DNA of 52,336 nt from Candidatus Cyanaurora vandensis (GCF_013285555.1 NZ_JAAXLT010000216.1:1-52336), one strand, 5' to 3'; shown: positions 26,540 through 35,678, numbered from the stretch's first letter. The notes: a model not told the origin generated them from the letters alone. A program made the numbers and translations.

Positions 26540-27235
26540 TCAGAATTTAAGGGTCTGCAAACCCTGGACCAGCCAGCGATTAAAGTTGCGCGGGTCACTC
26601 TCCATCGGACGATGACGACCCCGAAAAAGCGTCAGGTGTGCAGTGGGGATGGCGCGGGTAAATTGCCGTAGAGCTGTGGGCGGAGCAATGTGGTCAAAAT
26701 GACCGCCCCCGACCCAGACGGGCATAGTCAGGTGTTGATAGTTACTCTGCCAGTCCCTGAGTTCAGGCCAGACTTGGCGCAGAGTTGTCGGGTCTTCTTC
26801 CAGACTTAGGCGAGCCATCGGACTGCGTAGTAACGGCTTAATGGGTCGGCGCAACCGCGCCAAGCTATCTAGGGGCCAACCCAGCATCCAGTCGTAAAAA
26901 TGGCGCGTGAAAGGCGGGATCATCACCGCCGGACAAACCAGAAATAGGCCCGCCACGGGATACACTCGCATCAGTTCAATTGCTACCACGCCACCTAAGG
27001 AGTAGCCCACTACGGCTTGGGGCTGTTGGCAGAGGATAGGTGCCAACTGTTCTACGCAACTCGCCAGGGTGCAGGGTCCCGGCGAGCGGCCGTGACCGGG
27101 TAAATCTACCGTTGCCACTCGGTAGCCCTGCTGGGTGAGGTACCGACTTTGGGGTTGCCAGCACCCGTGGTTAGAGGCAGCCCCGTGGATCAAGAGGACT
27201 AAGGGACCCGCCCCATGGACTTGATAGTTCAACAT
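26540..27235 (-). CDS. Alpha/beta hydrolase coupled to rplA
   Basis: A 231-aa alpha/beta hydrolase: oxyanion LLIHGAASNHGCW, DLPGHGRSPGP, nucleophile Ser in AVVGYSLGGVVAIEL, Asp near GGGHFDHIAPP, and a catalytic His in FRGRHRPMESD. The fold is of the MenH/BioH/lipase-like group; a substrate cannot be assigned. ATG 27235 shares its A with the rplA stop (TGATG), so it is translationally coupled to ribosomal protein L1, an unusual partner. No signal peptide. Confidence 0.85.
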   Translation of the reverse strand: MLNYQVHGAGPLVLLIHGAASNHGCWQPQSRYLTQQGYRVATVDLPGHGRSPGPCTLASCVEQLAPILCQQPQAVVGYSLGGVVAIELMRVYPVAGLFLVCPAVMIPPFTRHFYDWMLGWPLDSLARLRRPIKPLLRSPMARLSLEEDPTTLRQVWPELRDWQSNYQHLTMPVWVGGGHFDHIAPPTALRQFTRAIPTAHLTLFRGRHRPMESDPRNFNRWLVQGLQTLKF

Positions 27236-27945
27236 CAAGCGTTGAGTTTCATGTCCCGGAGGGCATTGACATCAATCTCAATCGCTGGACCCATACTGCT
27301 CTTGATGTGGACCGTGCGCCAGAAACGACCCTTAGCCCCAGGAGGTTTGGCCCGGTCAATGGTCTCTTGAAGAGCTTTGGCATTCTCTAGGAGAAAAGAG
27401 ACAGAAAAACTAATTTTCCCAAAGGGCACATGAACAATCCCGGTACGGTCGGCCCGGAATTCGAGTTTCCCGGCCTTAAATTCGGCAATAGCTTCAGCTA
27501 GGTTTGCTGTCACTGTCCCGGCCTTGGGGTTGGGCATCAGACCCTTGGGACCCAGGAGTTTCCCGAGTCGGGCTACCTTGGGCATGATATCGGGGGTGGC
27601 AATAAGCAGGTCAAATTCTAAGAAGCCCGCCTGAATACGCTCGATCAATTCCTCAGAACCGACAATATCCGCCCCGGCTTGCTCGGCGACTTTGACCCGT
27701 TCGCCCTGGGTGAGAACGGCAATCCGTTTGGTCTTACCCACCCCACGGGGTAGGGTGACAGTGGTGCGGATCTGTTGGTCGGCGTACTTGGGATTGATTC
27801 CTAGCCGGGCCTGAAATTCGGTGGTCTCGTCGAACTTGGTCGAGGCGAGACTCTTCATTAATTCAATTGCCTCTTGGGGCGCATACATTGTCTCTCTCTC
27901 TACCTGCCGTTGCAGGCCCAAGACGCGCTTGGAAATCTTAGCCAT
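27235..27945 (-). CDS. rplA: 50S ribosomal protein L1
   Basis: A 236-aa L1, binding 23S rRNA at the L1 stalk and helping release deacylated tRNA. Clear L1 motifs: [54 protein letters not shown] and [12 protein letters not shown]. Usual neighbours rplK, rplJ and rplL are absent here; instead the ferritin-like gene lies upstream and a hydrolase gene overlaps the stop. ATG 27945 with AGGAGG eight bases upstream. L1 often represses its own mRNA; I did not identify the mRNA target. Confidence 0.97.
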   Translation of the reverse strand: MAKISKRVLGLQRQVERETMYAPQEAIELMKSLASTKFDETTEFQARLGINPKYADQQIRTTVTLPRGVGKTKRIAVLTQGERVKVAEQAGADIVGSEELIERIQAGFLEFDLLIATPDIMPKVARLGKLLGPKGLMPNPKAGTVTANLAEAIAEFKAGKLEFRADRTGIVHVPFGKISFSVSFLLENAKALQETIDRAKPPGAKGRFWRTVHIKSSMGPAIEIDVNALRDMKLNA

Positions 27946-28045
27946 GGGGTCCTCCTGTGGTGCAGACGTACCTATTGAACAGGCACTCCCACTGTGGGTT
28001 GCTGGTCTATCTTGGCACCCGTTCCCCTCGTCGGCAAGCTCACGC

Positions 28046-28276
28046 TTACATCTTGCCGTGGGCCATCACTTCTTGGAGATGGTGGCGGACTTCTTGGGCT
28101 TGGGCAAGTTCATGTTGTTTCAACTTCTGAAAAAGCTCGACACAGGGCTGGGACTGCATCGCCTCAGCGTCTTGAATGTACATGTCGTAGGCTTTGATAG
28201 CTTCGGCTTTGTTGTGCAGGACCGTGAGGAGGTCGTATTCTAGGTCGCTGATTGCGCCATTGGGCATCGTGGTCAT
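28046..28276 (-). CDS. Small helical protein, possibly ferritin-like, unknown
   Basis: A 76-aa protein forming two helices: [21 protein letters not shown]-type, then [19 protein letters not shown]. Spaced Glu and His residues (LEYD, AEAI, KQHE, RHHL) resemble half of a ferritin-like diiron bundle, but a full E-x2-H pair is not evident, so metal binding is only a suggestion. ATG 28276 is the likely start, with an earlier ATG at 28303 possible. It lies 100 bases before rplA on the same strand. Confidence 0.6.
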   Translation of the reverse strand: MTTMPNGAISDLEYDLLTVLHNKAEAIKAYDMYIQDAEAMQSQPCVELFQKLKQHELAQAQEVRHHLQEVMAHGKM

Positions 28277-28429
28277 GGTGGTTTCCGTTAAGGCCAATCC
28301 CAATGTCCCCCATCGCAGCAGGCCCTATCCTCTATCCCAGGGTCAACGTCTCCTCCGTTCAAGTAGTGTAGAAAACTCCGGTGCCATGATGGAAGGGTGT
28401 GGCATAATCAGCCCAGGTATGAGACCGGC

Positions 28430-28975
28430 ATGTTACCTTACCAACTGATCACCACCAATGCTCAGCTAAAAGCCCACTTACCCCAGTGGCGCGCTACCCC
28501 GGTCCTCGCCATGGATACGGAGATTGCCCACGCCCATCAGGTGCCCAGCCGCAAACAATGCGTCTCGTTGGTTCAACTGTGGGACGGTAGTCACGAGCAG
28601 ATCTGGCTGATTGATAACTTCACCGTGGACCTAGAGCCTTTTATTCAACAGGTGATGATGGAACCCCTCGTCACCAAATTATTTCACGATGCCCCCCACG
28701 ACCTCAGGATGTTGCGTTGTCCGCGCCGCGCCCGCTCCGTAGTCTGTACTTTCGCCATGGCTAAAAGCCGCCTCCAACCGCGTTGTTCCCTCAAAGAATT
28801 GAGTTTGAACCTGCTCGGTCTACCCCTAGACAAGCAGTATCAGATGAGCAATTGGGCCAGCCGTCCCCTCAGCCCAGAACAGTTGTATTACGCCGCCCTG
28901 GATAGCTGGGTAACTTACCACGTCTGGACTAAGCTCAGTGCGATACCTGTCCCCACACCCCTAGCCGCTCTATGA
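28430..28975 (+). CDS. Ribonuclease D-type 3'-5' exonuclease
   Basis: A 181-aa protein that is mainly the DEDDy exonuclease domain. Exo I is LAMDTEIAHAH, Exo II FHDAPHDLRML, and Exo III includes YYAALDSWVTYHVW. The HRDC domains of full RNase D are missing, as in short cyanobacterial homologues. It probably trims RNA 3' ends. ATG 28430 is the start. The gene overlaps the next by four bases (ATGA). Confidence 0.85.
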   Translation: MLPYQLITTNAQLKAHLPQWRATPVLAMDTEIAHAHQVPSRKQCVSLVQLWDGSHEQIWLIDNFTVDLEPFIQQVMMEPLVTKLFHDAPHDLRMLRCPRRARSVVCTFAMAKSRLQPRCSLKELSLNLLGLPLDKQYQMSNWASRPLSPEQLYYAALDSWVTYHVWTKLSAIPVPTPLAAL

Positions 28976-29232
28976 CGATGACGCAATCCCACACGGCAGT
29001 CCAGTTACGGATTACTCACCTTGTCCTAGGGGAGGGCCTGATGGCTGGGGAGTTGACTGCGGGTACTTTTCAGTGGACCTTCCAATGGCATTTCCGGCGG
29101 GTGGCCTTGCACCTACACCCTACCCGGGGCCGTGCCCTCGTTGCTGAACCCCTCCAACGCTTCCTAGAACAGCAGGACTACAGCCTAGAAGTGGGTGAGG
29201 TCTATACCTTTACCCTCAGGACCCAGCTCTAG
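28972..29232 (+). CDS. DUF3146-like small cyanobacterial protein
   Basis: An 86-aa beta-rich protein: QLRITHLVLGEGLMAGEL, TFQWTFQWHFRR, GRALVAEPLQRFLEQQDYSL, ending VYTFTLRTQL. The pattern corresponds to the DUF3146 family as I remember it. Function unknown. It is coupled to the exonuclease gene by an ATGA overlap and lies 36 bases before the HEAT gene, so the three are one operon. Confidence 0.75.
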   Translation: MTMTQSHTAVQLRITHLVLGEGLMAGELTAGTFQWTFQWHFRRVALHLHPTRGRALVAEPLQRFLEQQDYSLEVGEVYTFTLRTQL

Positions 29233-29268
29233 GCTAGAGTCGAACATGATCCCTTACTGGCGGTGGGT

Positions 29269-29904
29269 ATGACCCTTCACGAACAACTCCAAGACCCCGA
29301 TTTGGGCACCCGTATCCGGGCCATCAATGCCATCCGTGCCCTACCTGCTACCGAGGCCGTGCCCCTTTTGGCCCTTGCGCTCAACGATGTCAATACCCGT
29401 GTGCGCTACAGTGCGGCGAGTATGTTAGGCACTAAGTCTACCCCCCAATCCCTTCAATTACTACTGACTGCCCTACAGGAGGACCCAGAATTCGATGTGC
29501 GGGCGGCGGCGGCGGCGGCCCTAGGCGATCTGAAGGACCCGGTGGCTTTCCCAGCGTTAATCCAGGCTTACCAGCGCGACCGTGAGGAGATGGTGCGTTT
29601 TAGTATTGTCGCGGCCTTGGGCGAACTCGGCGACCCCCGTGGTTTAGAGTTACTGACCCTGGCCTTGTCCCAGGGTGGGCTCCAGGAAGAAGCCGCGCTG
29701 ATGGCCCTAGGTCAACTTGCGCTCCCAGAAGTCATCCCTTACCTAACGACTTATCTGACTCATCCCGATTGGCAGTTGCGGTTGCGAGCTGTCCAAGCTC
29801 TTGGCGCAATGGGAACGGAGGCTAGCCTAGCTCCCCTGCAGGAGCTTAAAGATGATAACCCCACGGTACAGCAGGCACTCCAGATCACGAACCCGATGCC
29901 TTAA
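29269..29904 (+). CDS. HEAT-repeat protein, NblB-like
   Basis: A 211-aa protein of five to six HEAT repeats (about 30-residue units such as TRVRYSAASMLG, FDVRAAAAAALGDL, EMVRFSIVAALGELG, WQLRLRAVQALGAMG). Length and repeat style resemble NblB, a phycobilisome-degradation protein, and phycobilin-lyase-related HEAT proteins; the assignment is not firm. No catalytic residues are evident. ATG 29269 is preferred over GTG 29263. It ends the exonuclease-DUF3146 operon. Confidence 0.8.
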   Translation: MTLHEQLQDPDLGTRIRAINAIRALPATEAVPLLALALNDVNTRVRYSAASMLGTKSTPQSLQLLLTALQEDPEFDVRAAAAAALGDLKDPVAFPALIQAYQRDREEMVRFSIVAALGELGDPRGLELLTLALSQGGLQEEAALMALGQLALPEVIPYLTTYLTHPDWQLRLRAVQALGAMGTEASLAPLQELKDDNPTVQQALQITNPMP

Positions 29905-29947
29905 TTCGATTAGTAAGTATTTGCATCAGGATGAATACATTCTCATA

Positions 29948-30898
29948 TCATTCCTTGTCTGCCCGCTCCAGAGCCGCCGTGTTAGGTACCGTCTCATCCT
30001 TGAGGACTACCACGCCATAGATGCGGTCATAGAGAGCTTGCCAGGGCAGACGGCGGACCAGCGGACCCAGGAAAATAGTAGCTAACAACAGAACCGCGCT
30101 CACCATCACAATCGAAGGTCCTGAGGGAATATCCAAGTAGAAGCTAATGTACAGCCCAACAATACTGGAGACCACTCCCAACCCCATCGCCACTTTTATC
30201 ATCGTTGCGAAACGTTTGGTAATGAGATAGGCTGTCGCGCCTGGAATAATCATTAGGGCAATCGTCAAGACCACCCCCACCGCCTGCATGGAGGCCACCA
30301 CCGTCAGCGAGATGAGTGCCATCAATGTATAGTGGAGCCGATTAGCGGGTAAACCCACCGCCTCGGTCCACAACGGGTCGAAACTACGTAAGACCAACTG
30401 CCGAAAGAGGACATAAACAATCACTAGGGCCACCACCCCAATCCCCAAGCTGGTAAAAAGATCAGGGTAAGTAATCCCCAAAATATTTCCGTACAAAAAC
30501 TCATTAAGATCAACTTTCTTGGTCTTCTGGATCTCGGTAATCAGGATAATCCCCAGGGAGAAAAAGACCGCCATTACAATCCCCATGGCGGCATCCTCCT
30601 TAATCCGCGTCTTAAGTTGCAACCAACTCAAGGCCAGGGTCGCCAGCACCCCCGAGAGAAACCCGCCGACAAAAATATTCAGCGAGAGCAAAAAGGCAAT
30701 CGCTACCCCAGGAATCACTGAATTCGAGACCACCAGCCCCAGCAACGAGAGCCGACGCACAATCAAAAAGGAACCCGTCACCGCGCAGAGGGTCCCGACA
30801 ATCAAAGCTGAGGCAAAAGCCCGCAGGATAAACTCAAAGGAGAAAGGTTCAGCCAGGAAATTCCAAGCTTTTAAGACCACTTGCCACAGATCAAACAT
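29948..30898 (-). CDS. Metal (Mn/Zn-type) ABC transporter permease
   Basis: A 316-aa ABC-3 family permease with about eight membrane segments. Landmarks: GSFLIVRRLSLLGLVVSNSV (family DAISHxVLPG; here SNSVIPG), FLYGNILGIT, VGLPANRLHY and QAVGVVLTIALMIIPGATAYL. The family imports Mn2+, Zn2+ or Fe2+; the metal cannot be told. It follows its ATPase by 11 bases. No periplasmic binding protein is next to it. Confidence 0.85.
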   Translation of the reverse strand: MFDLWQVVLKAWNFLAEPFSFEFILRAFASALIVGTLCAVTGSFLIVRRLSLLGLVVSNSVIPGVAIAFLLSLNIFVGGFLSGVLATLALSWLQLKTRIKEDAAMGIVMAVFFSLGIILITEIQKTKKVDLNEFLYGNILGITYPDLFTSLGIGVVALVIVYVLFRQLVLRSFDPLWTEAVGLPANRLHYTLMALISLTVVASMQAVGVVLTIALMIIPGATAYLITKRFATMIKVAMGLGVVSSIVGLYISFYLDIPSGPSIVMVSAVLLLATIFLGPLVRRLPWQALYDRIYGVVVLKDETVPNTAALERADKE

Positions 30899-30909
30899 CG
30901 TTACCTCCT

Positions 30910-31623
30910 TTAGACCAGTGCAACCTGACCCGCATAGGCCCGGTTGAGGTTTTCTGAATTAAAAACTTGGTCGCGCTCCCCGAAGGCTACGAGATTTTTA
31001 CGCAACAAGAGGATGTCATCGTACCGTTTGACTACTTGGCCTAGGTCATGGTTGACCACCAGAACTGATTTACCCTCTGCCCGCAATTCATCAAAAATAT
31101 TCAGAATCACCTGCTCCGTGGTTTGGTCCACCCCCACCAGCGGTTCATCCAGTAAATATAAATCCACGGCTTGCACTAGAGAACGCGCCAAAAATACTCG
31201 CTGTTGTTGACCGCCCGAGAGCTCCCCGATGCGCCCCTGACTGAACTCCGCCATGCGGACCCGGTTGAGGGCTTCATTCACTAAGGTGTAATGTTTCTCT
31301 TGCAGATTCTCCGAGAGCTTGAGGTAGGGCGTGAGTCCCATCAAGACGACATCCTGGACCGTGGCAGGGAAATCCCAGTCAATGCTGGCCCGTTGCGGAA
31401 TATAGGCTACCCGCTGCCGTTGCGGTAAAAGGGGCTTGCCCTTGAGGAGGACTTGACCCCCGCTCAGCGGGACTAGACCCAGCATGGCCTTGATGAGCGT
31501 ACTCTTGCCCGCCCCATTGGGACCGATGATCCCGACCACGCGCTGCCGAGGAATGGTAAAACTGATGTCGTCGAGGGCAATATTCTCCCCGTACCGGACC
31601 GAAAGATGCTCAACTTGGAGCAT
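30910..31623 (-). CDS. Metal (Mn/Zn-type) ABC transporter ATPase
   Basis: A 237-aa ATPase: Walker A GPNGAGKSTL, Q-loop AYIPQRASIDWDFPATVQDVV (a form typical of MntA/ZnuC), signature LSGGQQQRVFLARSL, Walker B LYLLDEPLVGVDQ and VVNHDLGQV. It pairs with the ABC-3 permease downstream. The ATG at 31623 has GGGGTGG nearby; an open frame extends upstream to 31686 without similarity. Confidence 0.9.
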   Translation of the reverse strand: MLQVEHLSVRYGENIALDDISFTIPRQRVVGIIGPNGAGKSTLIKAMLGLVPLSGGQVLLKGKPLLPQRQRVAYIPQRASIDWDFPATVQDVVLMGLTPYLKLSENLQEKHYTLVNEALNRVRMAEFSQGRIGELSGGQQQRVFLARSLVQAVDLYLLDEPLVGVDQTTEQVILNIFDELRAEGKSVLVVNHDLGQVVKRYDDILLLRKNLVAFGERDQVFNSENLNRAYAGQVALV

Positions 31624-31704
31624 AACCACCCCTGAACAGAGTAAATCTACACACATCTTAAGGGAATTCACTGATCCCCGGCTCAAACATGAAAAAATAG
31701 TGAA

Positions 31705-32223
31705 CTACTGTTTAGGAAAATTGAGCAGTTTAGCGCGGGTTTGGGGGTCGAGACGGTCGCCCAGGGTGCGGCCTTTGCGGGAGGTGTGGCTGGTCTGGTG
31801 TTCCTCGCGTTCGCGCCTGGCCCGTTGCACTTCTTGACCCAGCCGTTCGGCGGAGAGGACATGGGCACCCTGGGCCTCCACCAAAATCCGTTGGGCACGG
31901 TCTGAAGTCGCGACCAAAAGCCGTTCACAGCCAGCCCGTAACAATGCATAGGAGCGTTGTTCAATAAAGGTATCGGCGGTCTGCATTGCGGCGGTGAAAT
32001 AGATTTCTACCCCGTTGACCACTTGACCCGAGACCAGCCCCTCTGTGCCGTAAGCATCGAAGACCAACATCACGACCCAAGCCCGGTAATGGCTGAAATC
32101 CACCAAGTCCTTGACTAGCCGCTCCCTGGCTCCCTCCAAGTCTCCCCGGTCGCGCAGCTTCACTAACTTGGGCCACGCCCCAATGATGTTGTATCCATCC
32201 ACTAACAGGACCGGAGCCATCAT
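31705..32223 (-). CDS. NYN domain protein (YacP/Rae1-like nuclease)
   Basis: A 172-aa NYN-domain protein of the YacP/Rae1 type. LLVDGYNIIGAWP carries the first catalytic-type Asp; VMLVFDAYGTEGL and LLVATSDRAQRILVEAQGA carry the other acidic residues, and AERLGQEVQRARRERE is the usual basic helix. Family members are RNases acting on ribosome-associated mRNA in Bacillus. It is a single gene, back-to-back with ssb. Confidence 0.87.
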   Translation of the reverse strand: MMAPVLLVDGYNIIGAWPKLVKLRDRGDLEGARERLVKDLVDFSHYRAWVVMLVFDAYGTEGLVSGQVVNGVEIYFTAAMQTADTFIEQRSYALLRAGCERLLVATSDRAQRILVEAQGAHVLSAERLGQEVQRARREREEHQTSHTSRKGRTLGDRLDPQTRAKLLNFPKQ

Positions 32224-32345
32224 TCATGTTAAGAAACAATAACTAAATTGTGGCATACCTCACCGCTCGTCAGGGTGGCAAGCGGAGGGCTGTACTTTGA
32301 GGTTCTTTTTGCTCATCTATAAATCCCCGGCTTTCAGGGGAAGGG

Positions 32346-32351
32346 TATAAT
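32346..32351 (+). promoter_or_regulatory. -10 box upstream of ssb
   Basis: A TATAAT lies 32 bases before the ssb start. It is preceded by a small CCCC..GGGG hairpin (ccccggctttcagggg) that would overlap the spacer. The -35 is not well defined. Confidence 0.45.
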
Positions 32352-32382
32352 CGTCTCGCTTTAGATAGACAGGATCGCGGTC

Positions 32383-32766
32383 ATGGGCGTTAATTTAGTC
32401 AATTTGGTGGGACGGGCGGGGCGAGACCCGGAGATGCGGTTTGTCGGTTCCGGGGAGAACTACCGGGCCGTCTGTAACTTGACCTTGGCGGTTAACCGGC
32501 AACGGCGCAAAAGTGAGATGAGCGAACCAGACTGGTTCAACCTGGAGATCTGGGGCAAGACCGCTGAGGTTGCCGGGAATTATGTCAAAAAGGGCAGTCT
32601 GATCGGGGTCTCCGGCTCGCTCGTCTTCAGCCGTTGGCAAGACAAGACCTCTGGGGATAATCGCGAACGGCCTTTGATTCGGGTGGATACGCTAGATCTA
32701 CTCGGGAGTAAGCGCGATGAGGGCGGGGGTGATGCGCCGGACTTCAGTGGCGAAGGGGAGTTTTGA
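32383..32766 (+). CDS. ssb: Single-stranded DNA-binding protein
   Basis: A 127-aa SSB with one OB fold: NLVNLVGRAGRDPEMRFV, CNLTLAVNRQRRK, DWFNLEIWGKTAEVAGNYV, KKGSLIGVSGSL. It binds single-stranded DNA in replication and repair. The C-terminal acidic tip is short (DFSGEGEF) and less standard than DDIPF. Its TGA overlaps the next ATG (TGATG). Confidence 0.92.
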   Translation: MGVNLVNLVGRAGRDPEMRFVGSGENYRAVCNLTLAVNRQRRKSEMSEPDWFNLEIWGKTAEVAGNYVKKGSLIGVSGSLVFSRWQDKTSGDNRERPLIRVDTLDLLGSKRDEGGGDAPDFSGEGEF

Positions 32767-33353
32767 TGCCGTGGTGGTTGCTTTTGGGCCTGGGATTGGC
32801 CCTACCGGGTCTAGCGCAACCGATCACTGCCACCCGACCCCTCACTGCTACCCGTTACTTTCTGTTGCGGGCGGACGGTGAAGCCTTTAAAGATAGTCAG
32901 AAGAAGCCCGTGGCCTCCCTCACCCAGGGCCGCTACACCAGTCGCCTGCTGCCTAGTATCGTCCGTCGGGGGTCCAGTATTGCCCTGGGACTGACCTTGA
33001 CCGCTGTGGACCGGACCCATCATCTGAGTCAAGATCGTCAAGTTGTCACCCTGGAAGTAGACGGGACCGCCCTGCCCTTCCCGGCGACCTACGATAGTTT
33101 CTCCTACCGCAGTGCGGACGGGACCACCGAGAATCTGCACTTGACGCTGCAAAAAACAGCCCTGACCCGTATCCTTGCGGCCCAGGAAGTCGTCCTCAAA
33201 ACGCGGCTTGATTCGCGGGTGTTGGCAGTCTTAGGCGAGTGTGCGACGACAGTTGCCGGGTCAGCCAAACAACGTTCCTGCGGCAATCCTTACTCGGGGT
33301 TGGTCCTCCGTGGACCGGACCTTAAACGTTTACAAACCCTGCTCACACCCTAG
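32766..33353 (+). CDS. Secreted protein of unknown function
   Basis: A 195-aa exported protein. Signal peptide MPWWLLLGLGLALPGLAQ is cleaved after GLAQ. The mature part is beta-rich with no family I recognise; it contains RYFLLRADGEAFKDSQKKP and two Cys (GECATT, RSCGNP) that could form a disulfide. ATG 32766 is fused to the ssb stop, and fni follows by five bases, so it belongs to the ssb-fni operon although it has no evident link to either. Confidence 0.6.
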   Translation: MPWWLLLGLGLALPGLAQPITATRPLTATRYFLLRADGEAFKDSQKKPVASLTQGRYTSRLLPSIVRRGSSIALGLTLTAVDRTHHLSQDRQVVTLEVDGTALPFPATYDSFSYRSADGTTENLHLTLQKTALTRILAAQEVVLKTRLDSRVLAVLGECATTVAGSAKQRSCGNPYSGLVLRGPDLKRLQTLLTP

Positions 33354-33358
33354 GAACC

Positions 33359-34405
33359 ATGCACACCGAGCGCAAACAAGCCCACCTCGATATCGTGCTC
33401 CAGGAGAATGTCCAGGCCAAGGGCGTGACTACGGGCTTTGAGCGGTACTTTTTTGACCATGTGGCCCTGCCGGAGTTGCACCTGGATCAGATTGACCTCG
33501 GGCTGACCTTGTGGGGACGGACGCTCAAGGCTCCTTTTTTAATCAGTAGTATGACCGGGGGAACGGAATCTGCCCGCGCCATCAATTTGCACCTAGCCGA
33601 GGCGGCTCAGGCCCTGGGGGTGGCGATGGGCGTGGGGTCGCAACGGGCGGCTCTGGCGGCGGGACAGTTGAGTGATACCTACCAAGTGCGCCGCGTCGCC
33701 CCGGATATTTTACTTTTTGCAAATTTTGGCGCGGTCCAGCTTAACGAGGGCTACGGACTACGGGAGGCGGAGCGGGCGGTGGGCATGATTGAGGCCGATG
33801 CGCTGATCCTGCATCTCAATCCCCTGCAAGAAGCGGTCCAACCGGGCGGAGACTGTGATTGGCGGGGGCTCTACGGGCGTATTGAGCAGTTGGTCCGGCA
33901 GTTGCCGGTCCCGGTGATCGTCAAAGAGGTCGGTAATGGCATTGGCGTAGGGGTGGCCCGTCGCTTAGTGGAATGTGGGGTGAGCGCGGTGGATGTGGCG
34001 GGGGCCGGAGGGACGAGTTGGAGTGAGGTGGAGGCCCACCGTCAATCGGACCCCTTACGGAAACGGGTGGCTCACGCCTTTGCAGGGTGGGGATTGCCCA
34101 CGGCTCTCGCGGTCGAGACGGTTTGTCAGGCATTACCAGGATTTCCCGTGTTTGCCAGCGGCGGGATTCAAGACGGGGTAGAGGCGGGGAAGGCGTTGGC
34201 GTTGGGGGCGGTGTTGGTGGGGAGTGCCGCGCCATTATTGGGTCCGGCGACGGTGACAGCGGCGGCGGTCTATGAGAAGTTCCGGGCCTATCAAGAGGAA
34301 TTACGGGTGGTTTGTTTTTGTACGGGTTCTCAGGATTTGGCTAGTCTGCGGCGGGCTACGTTGCGGCGGGTGGCTAACTGGGAAGTATTACGGGGTAGCG
34401 AGTAA
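33359..34405 (+). CDS. fni: Type 2 isopentenyl-diphosphate delta-isomerase
   Basis: A 348-aa FMN enzyme interconverting IPP and DMAPP, used by cyanobacteria with the MEP pathway. Motifs: [62 protein letters not shown], and [21 protein letters not shown] (phosphate site). ATG 33359 has AGGAACC directly before it. It follows the secreted-protein gene by five bases. Confidence 0.95.
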   Translation: MHTERKQAHLDIVLQENVQAKGVTTGFERYFFDHVALPELHLDQIDLGLTLWGRTLKAPFLISSMTGGTESARAINLHLAEAAQALGVAMGVGSQRAALAAGQLSDTYQVRRVAPDILLFANFGAVQLNEGYGLREAERAVGMIEADALILHLNPLQEAVQPGGDCDWRGLYGRIEQLVRQLPVPVIVKEVGNGIGVGVARRLVECGVSAVDVAGAGGTSWSEVEAHRQSDPLRKRVAHAFAGWGLPTALAVETVCQALPGFPVFASGGIQDGVEAGKALALGAVLVGSAAPLLGPATVTAAAVYEKFRAYQEELRVVCFCTGSQDLASLRRATLRRVANWEVLRGSE

Positions 34406-34433
34406 TTACGCTGCTTGTTAGGAGGTTATAGAG

Positions 34434-35305
34434 ATGATGCGGCAGATGCGTTCTTTTGTACTCAAGCTCTCCTTGTGTTTAGGGTTGGTAGCTAGTCCGG
34501 TGCAGGCACAGACTAGTCCTCAGTTGCTAGAACAAGGTAAGGCGGCCTATGCAGCCGGAGATTTTAGTAAGGCTGAACGGATGTTTAGTGAAGCTCTAGG
34601 TCTCGCTCCTAAGAATGCTGGTGCCTACAATAGCCGTGGTCTTGCTCGTGCTAATTTGGGCGATACGCAGGGCGCAATTACAGACTTCACGCAGGCTATC
34701 AAGTTTGAGCCCAACTATGCAGAGGCTTATATGAACCGTGGCGTTATCCATGGTGAATTAGGTGATACGCCGGGTGCGATGGCAGACTACGCCCAAGCGA
34801 TTAAGCTCAAGCCTGACTATGCCACTGCTTACTACAATCGTGGACATGACCGTGCGGCTTTAAGTGATACAGAGGGCGCGATTGAAGACTATACTCAAGC
34901 GATTAAATTCAAGCCCAACTATGCCAATGCCCACAACAACCGTGGGGATGCTCGTGCCGCGCTAGGCGACAAGCAGGGCGCAACGAAAGTTTTACACAAG
35001 CACTGAAGCTCAAGCCCAATCTTGGTGAAGCCCACTATAACCGTGGTCGTGCTCGGGCTACCTTAGGCGATAAAGAGGGTGCGATTGCTGATTTTCAAGC
35101 TGCTAAGAAGATCTATCTCAAGAACGGTCAGATGGAGTTTTATCAAGACGCAGTGGACCGATTGAAAGAACTGGAGGCGACGGAAAGTCCTCAAGTTATG
35201 GGGGCTGAGGCTTTTGCCTTATCTACACCGCGCATTCTTGAAATGAACGAGCGTATTGAGAATCGCAATTTCTTCCCTGGGTCTAAGGTAATATTGCTCA
35301 ATTAA
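34434..35305 (+). pseudogene. Secreted TPR protein gene, frameshifted
   Basis: A signal peptide (LKLSLCLGLVASPVQAQ) is followed by at least five 34-residue TPR units (AYNSRGLARANLGDTQGAI-type), then a helical C-terminal part. The first frame stops at a TGA around 35004 after GDKQGATK. The sequence continues cleanly in another frame (FTQALKLKPNLGEAHYNRGR, then EATESPQVMGAEAF) to TAA 35303-35305 if one base is restored near 34989. TPR proteins of this type are periplasmic scaffolds. The start ATG has AGGAGGT upstream. Without correction a 190-aa truncated TPR protein could be made. Confidence 0.8.
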
Positions 35306-35525
35306 TATAGCAAGTAGGCTGAGATAGCCCTGCATCAAAATAAATAAATAATGATTTAGTAAATTGGAAACTATGTCTATCTCCCCACTGTGCTCAATCC
35401 CTAAGCATCTAAGTGGGTCGGCTTGATTAAACGGTAACGTTCAACACGATAGCCCTGCTCTTCAACGGAGTGGGGTTGGCATAAACACAGACCCGAAAGG
35501 GGGCGGGGCTCTCTGACAGTCCTCC

Positions 35526-35633
35526 TTAAGCCAAATCCTTAATCCCAAAGACAACCATAAACAAGAGCAGACCGCTCAGAAAGACTGAGACCAGAATAAA
35601 GCTGTAGATGAAGTTACGTTCGTGGGTTGCCAT
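35526..35633 (-). CDS. 35-aa single-pass membrane protein
   Basis: A short frame (ATG 35631-35633 to TAA 35526-35528) encodes MATHERNFIY followed by a 20-residue hydrophobic helix (SFILVSVFLSGLLLFMVV) and FGIKDLA. An excellent AGGAG lies seven bases before the ATG. Size and form are like the small subunits of photosynthetic or NDH complexes (PetM, PsbX and NdhP types), but it matches none I know. It may be such a subunit. Confidence 0.65.
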   Translation of the reverse strand: MATHERNFIYSFILVSVFLSGLLLFMVVFGIKDLA

Positions 35634-35678
35634 GGGATACTCCTGTCTGTCTTTAAATTTACTAATTAAACCGATGAA

